Origin: Ornithodoros turicata
Lineage: Eukaryota; Arthropoda; Arachnida; Ixodida; Argasidae
Assembly (NCBI RefSeq): GCF_037126465.1
Contig: NC_088206.1
Location: forward strand, 50,572,841 to 50,636,840
Reading direction: 5' to 3'
DNA length: 64,000 nucleotides
The notes beneath the pieces are model-generated. The model was not told the DNA's origin, made no database searches, and saw only the letters and a program-made list of their open reading frames with translations. This document shows positions 9,072 to 21,000 of the stretch, in pieces (the stretch's first letter is position 1; each line of letters begins with the position of its first letter). Made by a program: the position numbers and the translations under genes.

Positions 9072-12000
9072 GTATATACGAAACGGGGTCAAGCTGCCGA
9101 TCTTCATGTTATTGGTGTCATAAGTTCCTCGCTTTCATGATTTTTTCCTTGTTTGCGGTCTGCATGTTGCCTTTCTTGTCTGTATATGCAGGTCGGAACC
9201 TCGAACGATGTAATCTTGTCGAACATCAGGGTCAAACCGGGTTATGAAGAGCGGCTGTCGTACGACCACTACAAGGTCGAATATCTAGATTATTGTTCTC
9301 ATCCTTTAGATGTGTGTATTTATTGACGTGTATTCGTAGGTAATTGAGGGAAAACTCTCCCGTCAGCTTCAGCATCAGCTCGACGAGACAGACCCGGCGC
9401 GACCAGGCATACTGAACACGATTTGCGGCGAAATCATCATGGGTAAGCATGGCGCTTTCGTGCTTTGTAGGCACAAATCTCAAAGCTACGTACTGACCTT
9501 TAATACTGGACCTTTCGTCTTTTTTTTGGTCAGGTGACACAAAATTTGTATACAATCTGAGAGAGAGACGAAATCTTCCTGTCCACTTGATGGTGACAGG
9601 ACAAGCTAGAAAGCGAAAACAATGGAAGAAGGTTAAGGAAGGACATGTAGATGATTCCATCTTCAAGTACAGAAACTATGGTAGGATGTCTTGCAGAGCA
9701 CACCGATGCAACACATAAGCAATGTTCATTGCTGTATCCTTTAGGAGGCCTTTTCATGAAACAGAGCGTCGTCCGGGCTGAGCTTGTTGTAACCATTGAA
9801 CGCCTACCCCTGAGTGACTCGCAGAGTTGGAAGAATGTAATGTTGTTTTCTCACATGTTACCATGTTTCTCAAGTCAACATAGCTTTATCTATGTATCTC
9901 ATAAGGTTACATTTGCATAATTCAGACTCCAGTTGGGAAGGAAAATACAGATGCAAAAAGTGCTTACTTCAAAGGTGACCCAGACGTAAAGGCTCAGACT
10001 CCGCAGGAAAGGAAGACACTAAGGCACCTGTAAGTCAGGAGTTTCCCACACAAAACGCAGGAGTTCCCCACGATGCCAAAGAAATCAGCTGCAAATGCTT
10101 CTTGCAGGTTCAAAGAGAAAGATCGCAGGAAAAGGAAGCTGAGTAGTTCTGACTCGGAGAACACCGCTACGCTTACTTCAAAGGTAATGTCTCTCTCTCT
10201 TCTGCCTGCTAATGCGTGGCTGTTTGAGAAGGTATCAAACTGTACCAAACTGGTGTTATTGCTGCCATTTTGAAACTTGACCAAAACTCTTAACAAAATT
10301 CTACCAGCTCAGAATCATACAATACTAGGAGCCTCGTTGTTGGTAACATGCTCAGATGGTGCCACTGTTGACACATTTGCAAAGGGCTAATGTTCACAAA
10401 GGTGTCAAAGGCCTCACATCATTGGCACAACATACTTTTTCTCTAGTGTGGGCTTAGCGATGTAACAGTTTTTTTTTTAAAGTGTGCTGAGCAAACTATG
10501 TATTTCATAGGGAAAAAAGAAGAAGCTCTTTGGCTGCACTTAGTTCACTGTTTATAGGGTCATTCCAGCTCAAACGTCCCGATGATGGCGCTCGACCATC
10601 TCCGATTTCCATGAAAAAGAATATATGTTGTTGTCGTCCACGTGAACATAATCCCTGCGAAGTGTTTTGCCCGGGGTCTGCATAGAACCGCCGCCATGGG
10701 GCTTCAAACTCCCGCGCTGGGCCTAAAACCATGGTGCGTCTAAGCGTGCGCTGAGCAAAAACGGTTTTACCTATCCAAAAAATTGAAACTGGACACTGTT
10801 TCGAAAGGGTCACACTAGGTCTGTTCACGATCTCAGTCGTGCAGAGCCGATAATTCGCGAGCCGAGCTATCACAAAAATGTGCAAAATCCGCCATGTTGA
10901 GCAATTGTTCCTGAAAACACTGTGCATCGAAATCTCAATGTTATGTTTTTTCCTTATTGGGGCCCACCAATATGACTCACCGAAAAAGTTTGACCTCCGT
11001 ACTCTGGACCGTTTGGCTACAAAAAGGCGCGAAATTTGGGAATTTGACGGAAAATTGGAAACTTTGACAAGAAATAGTGCTAAAAGTGAACATCGGACAG
11101 TGCTGAAATTTGCACAGAAATGTAGTATAGTGTCCCGGTAATCACTACAAAAATATCTTCAGGGTGTTTTTTGTTTAAAGCACGTAGTGAATTTTTAAAG
11201 TTGCTACGGTACGACAAACATGAAGCTGCGCCGAGTACATGTAGCACGGTGGAACGGTGCACCGCAAGCAGCCTCTTGCGTCCTTCTTTTCTTTTTTTTT
11301 TTCTTTCTGTCTGTACTATTGCACCCGCTAAGACAAGCTTTAACCCGCAGCACGCGAGTGGGTATAGAGTTGAGGGTATTTCTTTGTATTCTAATATTTT
11401 GCGGCACGTATCGGGGCTGCACAATACTTACTCCCATGTCGCATCCGTCGCGTCCTACCATTACTGGTAACTGAGATGCGTCGATTTAGAGATGACTAAA
11501 TGACAGTTTAATGAAAGACACTGATATTGCAACTCTCTATTTCAACAGCTCCTTTATTGATGAGGCTTGCTCATGGTTAGATGGACAGGACATGGGCAGG
11601 CCGCTTGACTCTAGTCCTTGTACACGCGGAACACGCTGCTCTTCTCTGAAGTAGATGTCACCTTTGCATTGTGTTTGGGAAACTGGTAGGAATTGACGGT
11701 ATTTGCGAGTACCAGGAACAGGGCTGGCGTGCTGGAATCGGGAGGCTAAGAATCGCGCCTCATGTGAAACTACGTCATGCGGGACCCATATCGGTTTGAT
11801 TTCTTTGAGCTCGCTCTGCGCCCACAAACACAGATCATGAGGTGACAGTATTTGGTTGTGAAGGGGTCTTTGTACGCTCGCCCTTGCTGCGAGCCTCTTG
11901 ACTGCGCCGCCAGCACCGTCACATGGTCTTTTGCCGTGAGACGTTGCAAAAAAGTTCCAAACAGCACTTTTGCCAAAGTCCTCCTGGTGCAGGCAATGGT

Positions 12001-15000
12001 TCACGAGGTTTTTTTCTATTTTGATATTTGGAGGCCGCACCATCACTGAAATAGTGCATTTTTTGTATTCCATCCACAACGGTCATGAAGTTTTCTATGA
12101 AAACCCTGATGTAGACGTGCACAGCTACAGTGTCGTGAGTCATGCAGTCCAATATTATAACGGATGATTTGTGCTATTTATGTATACAGCTATCAGGTGG
12201 ACTGTAGCCTGAGTATTCACCCAATGAATGGCCTGTGGCACGTCTTGACCAACAAAGCTGTAGTTTTCTGCAGAGTCTAGTAAGACGACTGCCTCACTTG
12301 GTGGAAATGGTCTACAATCCCAAGTGGTTTATGAAACCTTTTCCACTTTAAACCACTTCCATACAAAGTGGTTTCAAGTTGAAAAGGTTTCATAAATCAC
12401 TTGGGATTGCAGACCTTTTCCGCCTGGGTCGCTTGATGGTAGCTCGGACGGTCCAAATGTGCAAGTGCAGAGAGCCAGTATACCTGTCGCCAGTGGGTCC
12501 TTGCCGCTGGATAGGTCCACGATAAGCACCACAAGGGCAAAACAAAGCACTGAGCGGGAAAGCACTTGCTCAAATTATTCAATGGCAACTCCAGTCAGAG
12601 GCTGTGGCTCTTCCAGCTCTTGGAAACGTGTCAACGAAAGTTCGCGACGTCTCGGATGTCACTGCTTGTTCCAAACACAACAATTTCAAACAGAACATTT
12701 TCGGGAAAGCACCAGACGTGCACCTGATATAGACGACCTGCACCCCTACGTCATCGATTACGTTTCACCGCCGTGCAAAACATGCTGGTGGGCACCTATC
12801 AACCTTATCAGCCTTTTCGGCCTATCAGCCAACGTGTTTTTCCCGCTTCTTGCCCACCACAGCAAAATATAACCTCGAACCAGTCTTCTCGTTACGTCTC
12901 ATGTTTGTAAACAGAGGGTCGACTATAGCAAGACAAAACAATCCGAAACGGATTCTCCCTGGAGCCATCAAGAGATTTTCGTCGCAGCGCCCATTGCGCA
13001 CCGTCATGCAATACCTAGGCACGGGTCAGCTGACCCGTAGAGAGTTAACGCTCGGCCAGGCTGGTGCCATTGACAAGAAGTAAAAACAAACATTGAGAGA
13101 AGAAGAAGACATAAGTAAGAGAAAGGATTGCAAGATGCCACTTGCTGCGTGTGCACCGTCAACCACGCAATGTGTGCTTTCCGCCGCTTCATGTTTGTCA
13201 TACCGTAGAAACTTTAAAATTTCACTACGCCCGTCAAACAACAAACGCCCTGGAGATATTTTCTGTCCTCATACACAACACGACACCGATCCATGGGCGC
13301 TAACTTCTATGCTGTAACGCCTCCACATTGCGCGTTTTCGCACCTCAAAGATGGCCAGTTTAGATGAAAATGTCAACTTCGGGATTTTTTTTTTTTTTTT
13401 AATCGGCCATTCGGCGGTCCAACCTGAATTTTTTTTTCACATAACATATAGGTACAGTCCCACATCCGGAAAATATTTTTAGTTGTTGTAATTGCGTTGT
13501 TGGTAAAAAAAAAAAGTCAAATATCACTTATTTTGCAGTTGTTTCACAAACCCATAACCTTTTAATGCTTCACTCGTAGGACGAGTCGACGCGTCCGTAG
13601 AGAGCGCTGGGCTTCCTCAAGAGCATCCAATTTTAGTTTCTCTCTCACTTGAATCCGCATTCGTTCCAGAGGCGCTAAAGCGCACCTTAGTTTTTGGCCT
13701 CGTCCCTAACTTGGAGGCATTCGTGACAACGCCCTAATTAGCGTTGGGCAAAAATATTTCGTGTACTGCATATGTCCATACAGGGTGTCCCAAAAAACGT
13801 GTCATTGAATTATAATAAAAAAAACTCCTCCTATAAAAAACACCTCCAAATGTGAATGTCATGTACTCCAAGTTTAATTATGTAAATATTTGCGAACTGA
13901 ACTCGGAAATTTGCCAAGTAAAGGTCACTTTTTTACCCCCACCAATATGAAGAGCGTGCCGAATTCACTCAAATTCACGATAATTCACAGTGATACTCAC
14001 GAGCTATCCCATCGGAAAAAAATAGCCGAATATCATGCTTTTCAGAGCACCGGACCATAGTGCGCGATGACTTTTTGAGCACAATCGCTCGCAGTGCGAC
14101 GAAAGGAGGTTCCGAAGCCAGCCCACAGAGTGATAGTAGAAAAAGTAACAGTTCCTAAAATTGGGAGAGTGAAAGCATTATCCCAGCGAAAGTCCAACCT
14201 TTCCAACCTCCTTTTGTCGGACTGACAAAGATTGCGCTGAAAAATTCATCGTGCGCTATTCTGTGCGACCTCCGTAGAGCATGATGTTCGGCTATTTTTT
14301 CCGATGGGATAGCTTCTGAATATCCCTGTCAATTATCATTAATTTGACTAAATTAGACACGCTCTTCACATTGGTGGGGTAAAAAAGTGACCTTTACTAG
14401 GCAAATTTCCGACTTAAGCTCGCAAAAATTTACATAATTAAATTTACGTTACACGACATTCACACGAGGAGGTGGCAAAAACCCAGTAAGAACAAATGCC
14501 ATTGACCACATGACTCTAGGTGGTGTAGTTTTTCTATTATAATTCAATGACACGTTTTCTGGGACTCCCTGTATATAGGAGCAACATACTTTTTTTCTCT
14601 CAGATCGGTGATGGTCAAGCCACCTGACTTGGAGGTTTGAGCTGGAATGACCCGTTTGATGAGCATCGAAGTAAGAAATGTTGTGCCGTGTACGCGATAT
14701 GGCGACCTGCATATGCAATTCAGCATTGGTCTTGTATCCATGGTGGGCCCTGACAGCGTCGGATCCATCACTGATCGTATAAGCGACAAACACACAAAAC
14801 AATACAAAGTTAACAGTACAATCCCTCCGTGGTACTGGCCCCGCCCTGCACGTCAGGCTTGTTGCTACAGGGTAAATTTAACCATTCATCGCGCGCTCTA
14901 AACAAAAAACACCCTGAAGATATTTTTTGTATCGATTACCAGGACACTATACTACATTTCTGTGCAAATTTCAGTGCTGTCCCACGTTCACTTTTAGCAC

Positions 15001-18000
15001 TATTTCTTGTCAAAGTTTCCAATTTTCCGTCAAATTTCCAAATTTCACGCCTTTTTGTAGCCAAACGGTCCGGAGGTCAAACTTTTTCGTTGAGTCATAT
15101 TGGTGGGCCCCAACAAGGAAAAAATATAACATTGAGATTTCTATGCATGGTGTTTTCAGGAAAAATTGCTCAACATGGCAGATTTTGCACATTCTTTGTG
15201 ATAGCTCGGCTCGCGAATTATCGGCTCTGCGCGACTGAGATCGTGAACAGAACTAGTGTGACCCTTTCGAAACAGCGTCCCGTTTCAATTTTTTTTATAG
15301 GTAAAACCGTTTTTGCTCAGCGCACGCTTAGATGCACCATGGTTTTAGGCCCAGCGCGGGAGTTTGAAGCCCCATGGCGGCGGATCTATGTGGACCCCGG
15401 GTGAAATACTTCGCAGGGATTATGTTCACGTGGACGACAACAACATATATTCTTTTTCATGGAAATCGGAGATGGTCGGGCGCCATCATCGGGACGTTTG
15501 AGCTGGAATCAAACGTCAAACTGTCCAATGCTGGTATGGCGACGTTTGAATACCTATGCATTTCTTAGAATTGATTTAAAACAGTCACCTAACAAGAGAT
15601 ATCTCACACTAGTAGTACATTTCTGAGTACTTTGAGTAGATTTTAAAAGAACTTTCACGCTATACTTTGCGGTCGAATACCTAACTCACAACACAAACAA
15701 GTGGAAAACATCTATAGTACATAATTTTGGTGTCTGGGTGGGGAATCATTGAAGAAGAGTGTGCATTGTTGACAGATTTGAAATGTTGATAAGCCAGAAA
15801 ATTTAGTAAGTACTCTTATATTTTCCAAGTCTTTGGAGCACAAAAATGGACATACACCCTATGCACGGTAGGCAGTAAGGAAACTTGCGTTTGCATTTTG
15901 TCTGTGTTCTAAAGGTGTTATTTATTTTTATTTTATTTACATTGCCAATTGTAATGCATGATTGGATGTGTGATTGGAAAATTGAGAGCCTAGAAGGCAC
16001 ACATGCTCTGGTTTCGTATTTTTACATTTTACCTTTTTGACATGCTAAAGTAGAAAATTTTTGTTACAAGTAACAAAGCTTCAGAATAAGCAAGATTTGA
16101 ATGTTGTGTGTTGTGCTCTGTTCTTGTTTTAAAAAGAGTCTCATGTCAAAAGGCAAAAGTGAGTGATTAAAAATGTGTGGTGTCTGATTGCTTGTCTGTT
16201 TTTTTTTTAAATCTGAAAGCATGTCCTCTTTGTTCACATTATGTCCAGAGACTAGCACCAGAATGCTGCTTTTAAGCAATGCAGATTTTAAAATAAAAAC
16301 TGATCGCAGCTCGCATACTGCTTTTACAAGTATATACTTGTAAGTAAGGCTACATAGTGGTGCAGACATTCTGTGGATGAGTGTACTACAGTTGCTACCA
16401 GGTGACTAATTACCTTAGATTAGTTAATGGACTCGTTAGAGATTTTAGAGTGCATGTTTATTTTGTAGAATTGGAGCCTATCTTCATTCAAAGCCAATGG
16501 ACCTTTAAAAATCATAAAATTAGCACATACTTATAGATATCCATCGCCAGATTTTGCTATGCAAATCAGCTGGAAACAAAACCCAACCTAAAGAGTGACT
16601 GAAGGATAATCTTATCTAAGCCACCAAGATATCAAGAGTATCTATGTTTGACCAATGTATATACTTTAACCGTGGAGGGCTTTTTGGACAGAAAGCAAAA
16701 CATAATTCCGATAAAACCCAAAGTATCAGTAGCACCTGATTTCATTAAAACTGGCACCCGATTTTTCCCTTCCAAATCCGCTAAAGCCATATAACCCAAA
16801 AAAGTCGGACCCTAAATATGCTCTATTGTCAAATGAGCAGTCGAAAAATTCGTACGTGGTTGGAGCTGCTGAGTTGGTACGTGTGAATATGGAGACTGTA
16901 GCGGCTCCAAGTTGGTCATAAGACGGTGGGTGGAGTTGGTGTGGAAAGTGAGCCCGTGTGAACACAGCCTCAGGGGTCCGGATATGTTGCCTTTGCCACA
17001 TAGGAGGCAGTCACTCCAGTGCTCCTTGATTTTTGCATAGGCTTGTCCAGTGTGAAGATGTTCAGATCTAGGCAATTGTTTATGGCACATGAGCAACAAA
17101 TTATGATGGCACATTCCTTTTTATCCAGGCAAAGTCAAGACACCAGAGCTCGGTCTCACAACATTCGAGGACTACAGAAGAAAGCCTGGCACGAAAAGTA
17201 AAGAAGGAAGATCAGCGTGCCCTTGCAAATTGCATGGACAGTTCACAAAAAGAAAAACAAAGTTCAGCAGAGGATAAGGATAGAAGAAGCGCTGTCGCAC
17301 AGAAAGTGAAGGAATCTAAAGGGAAAGTACGTGATGATGAAACAGCAGCAACAAAACTCAGCACTGACAAAAGTGGGGGTAAGGGGACTTGGAAGCAAAG
17401 AGAAGTTTCATCAAATTCCGTAGACACGATGCCAGTTCGTCATTTTAAGAGCATGACAGGAGGTGGATGTGTTAGTCCTTTCACATCTGGTTCTCAAGGC
17501 GAGCCTCTCGGAAGCCAAGGTGCTTCTATAAAGGGAATACCTGAAGGAACTCAGAAGAGCGCAGATATAAGGAAAGCATCACAAAAGGAGAGCCAGAGAG
17601 AGAAACTAACACACAGGGAGTGTCGTAAGGATAGGGTACCTTACAAAGAAGACAGACCGTCACATCAACACAAGCGTGATGAGAGGACAAATGATTCGCA
17701 GAAAGAAGGGAAAAAGAACAGCAAGGCAGAAGCCCCACAAGAGAAACCTACAAAAAAGTCCTCGCTAATCAAAAAGACACGTAAAGACAAGGGCGAGAAG
17801 CTAAAAAAGCTGCTAACGGACTGTGGACTGTCTGACTCGGATTCAGGGAATGAGAATACATTGAAGAAGGAGAAAAAGATATTGAACGTGGAAGTGCAGT
17901 CACAGCAGATGAAGAATGATCGTTTGTCACCACTTCATGCCTTGCAGAGGGGTTCAGAAACGTTGAAGGAAAGCAAGAGAGAAAGCTTAGAAGATTTTGA

Positions 18001-21000
18001 CTTACTGCGTAGAAAAATGCAAAAAAGAACAGAAAGGGTCAGGAAATTGAAAACATCAACGAGCTTGTGCAAGAGCTTACTCTTCGCGTCAGATGATGAT
18101 GATGATGAAGAGAATATGAAAAAAAGTAACATTGGGGACGAATACAACCCGTCGATAATGATTAAGAAAGAAGCTGACCGATGCAGTCAGGACTATTCAC
18201 CTACGCCCGTGAAGAAGCACGTAAATGAAGATGATGCCTATGTTCCTACAACCATGAAGAAAGCCCAGAAAGAAGATGGAGCTGCCCCGTGTGTTAAACC
18301 TGTAAGTTATGGTGTTGAAAGTTATCTGTGTGCTGTCAGTGACGTGGTTGTTGTGAACCGTTTGAGCTTTTTCTCGCTTTCTGTTTCTCACCATATGAAT
18401 AACGGAACCACACACGCCTACATTCTATGCTATGATGGAGAAACAAAAATGCGCCTTGAACCATTCAATCATTGTCTTGCGAATCCCACATTGTCTCACA
18501 TCATTCGAAACCACATTCTCTCATCTGTCATCTGTATGGACTCCCAGAGCCGTGTGCGGGCTGTACGTGGGGTTTCATGGCATCCAAAAATCACCTTGTG
18601 CAGCAAGCACAGCTTTCAGTCAGTGTGTTCTATACAAATGTCCTCTTATGCGGGAAAAGGTCTGCACTCGCTCTGCACCTGCTCTGCACCTGCTCAGAAG
18701 TGCACGCAAGGTTTAGATGCAGTTCAGCTGGTGCAGCACTACTGCCATCTAAAAAGGATAAGTAAGTGCAAAATGGCAGGCCCTGTCGTCTGCTACAGAG
18801 TACCGTCTGCTATGTGCGTTGCCTGCTCTTTTCTGTTGCACGACTAGGATATGTAGTGCAAGGAATCAGGAACCTGTGCAAATTGAGGTCAGCACTCCTC
18901 TAAAAAGAACAACTACTACTTTATTTTAATGATGATGATTGGGGAGATGTCAGTGGCTGAAAAAAAGAAAGGGGCATGCAGGTGCTGGGAAGGTGCATGT
19001 CAAAAGGAATGCAAAAGAGAACTTGCATTCCAAGGTTTACAGCGAAAGGGGGAATAGGGCGCAGAAAACCGGGACTGCAAATATCAAAACTCATGCTGCT
19101 GTGACGTCGTGGCAGGCATCTCAGCTAGCGAGGGACCACATGCTTACGACTACTAATAGAAATGGCTGGAGCTCTGATGCCACAGCTTGACGAGTCCGTG
19201 TGTTCAAGGTGTTATATCTCGCCAAGTACGACACATAAAAAAATAATTCTTTCTTCCTCAATACTGTTGTGTGCAATGCAGTGTGCCCATGACATAATGA
19301 ACGACATCTATCAGTCACAACCCCTTTAATACTAAGTGGCAGCACCGCTGTGGTAGTGAGTGCCACAACAAATTACAACTTGTTCAGAAACAAGACTTGA
19401 ATTAGTTGGTATATGGGTTCTAGAAAGACTTAGTGCAATGTGCACTGACAGCAGATAAATACATAAGACAGTGTCGTGTGTATTTCTTGTTTGTCCGCTG
19501 TCCAGTGTTCCCGGCGCTACATTTTTTTATGCCTAACACTAGAAAGTGTGAACACAGTCCGTAAAATTTTGAGAAGTGGTGTATTGTTCTCGGGGTGTAA
19601 GGGTGAACACACTTTCCTGATGAACCAGTTCTGCAGAAAGAACTGCCCCAATGCTACAGAATACATGTTTTAGTCATACACATGCTCATCAATTGTCCAT
19701 TGGATGAAAGCTATCGTCAAGGGCATTTTCATGAATTTTTATGGGACCTTGGGTCACTTCAGGAGCAGAGCGGCATGTTGTGTTGCCGCATCAGCATCAA
19801 TTTGGCACACAGTGACACGATCTTTACGTGACTATCAATCTCCTTGCTGCGAAACTTTGTTCGCATCCATGTAATGTGTACATCCATGCAAGTTACTGTT
19901 GTGTACATGTATCCAACATGTCTCAGTGCCAACAGTCTCAACCCCATAAATTTGTTGACAACAGTCATAGAAGGTTTCAGTATTTGGACACCCAAGAGGT
20001 ATCATCAGCCTTGCCATTCCCACTGTGGGATTGTGAGGGGTTACAAGGATAGATTTTTCCTCCTTCAAACTGGGGTTAGAAAAAAAGAGAAAGCTCTCTG
20101 GGGCTTCTTTTGGGTATGATGGGCTGGGCTGGGCTGGGCTTGTTGTCAACAAGATTTTTTCTGAATGTGGTATATCCTTCATGTCCAAACTATTTCACCA
20201 TTATATTCTTACACTCAATAATTATTGCAATGGCGCATTATGACCATAGTTGTCAATGCACCAGAAAAACCTGAATCATCATCATCATCATCAACATTCA
20301 ATAATTGCTCGCTCAATAATATTATCTAACATGCTGAAATGTGGTGATGTGAGCCAAAGAAAATATATGCCAGTACTCAGTTGTGAATTGCGTTCTGATG
20401 TCTAAGTGGCACTAGATAATGGGGAAAAGATAGTGAATGCTGGTAGCATCTTGACAAATTGATATATGCCATTGGAACAACTGCATAGTGTTTGAGCAAG
20501 TGCAGCATCATTGGAAACAGTATTATTGCTGTCGACATTTGTTTTGTGATAAAGGGTCGGTCGCATTCGTTCCAAGTGATTACGAAACTATAGTGTCATT
20601 TTATTCGTCCTGGACCACTGACCACGATGTCGAAAATCCCACGCGAAATGAACGCGTAGTTAGACTTATTCGACTAAATACATGACAAGTGCAGACAATG
20701 GATATTGAGGGTACACCAGAATTCCTCCTCTGGAAAAATGAGAAAATGTGACTCCCTTAGAATCGATGAGTGCATGACCTTGAGAAAAGGAATGCCGCGG
20801 GCGTCGCATAGAGTTTCGGGGCGTCTGGATGGTGTCTGTTGTCCTCTAAGCACCGCACTGAGCAGCGCTGATCTTTAAAAGGTACTTATTTAATATTGAA
20901 GCACTTTTCAGACAAAAAAAAATTAGCCAGGTAGATTGTCGGTCGATGCCGAATGTAGAGGTATCGGTTTCATAGCTCGGTTTTTGGGATGCAGACATCC

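Larger units (their letters stand above)
10557..15509. mobile_element. Compound foldback complex with ~620-bp inverted arms
   Basis: The arm 10557-11180 is present inverted at about 14890-15509 with high identity, sharing GGGTCATTCCAGCTCAAA-type ends. A further segment of the left arm (about 11145-11360) is inverted at about 13000-13270. A shortened, diverged end of the same family (TTTGAGCTGGAATGACCC) lies at 14636-14653. This fits at least two related elements nested in one another and then interrupted by the MITE at 13781-14571. No transposase frame was recognised. Confidence 0.75.
10184..17128. other. Intron 6 of the 12-exon gene, filled with inverted-repeat elements
   Basis: 6.9 kb without a supported exon. 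It contains the nested foldback complex (10557-15509), the TA-flanked MITE (13781-14571), a perfect-looking hairpin (12309-12415), and a plain AT-rich stretch from about 15550 to 17100 in which I see nothing specific. Confidence 0.8.

Noticed and set aside
9926..10030. Longer form of exon 5 using the donor at 10031
   Set aside because: It needs phase 0 on entry, but exon 4 ends one base into a codon. In the required frame a stop lies directly after 9974.
18302..18847. Continuation of the exon 7 frame past the GTAAGT donor
   Set aside because: Composition changes from charged to mixed hydrophobic, the donor is strong, and exon 8 joins in phase from 18301. Read as intron.
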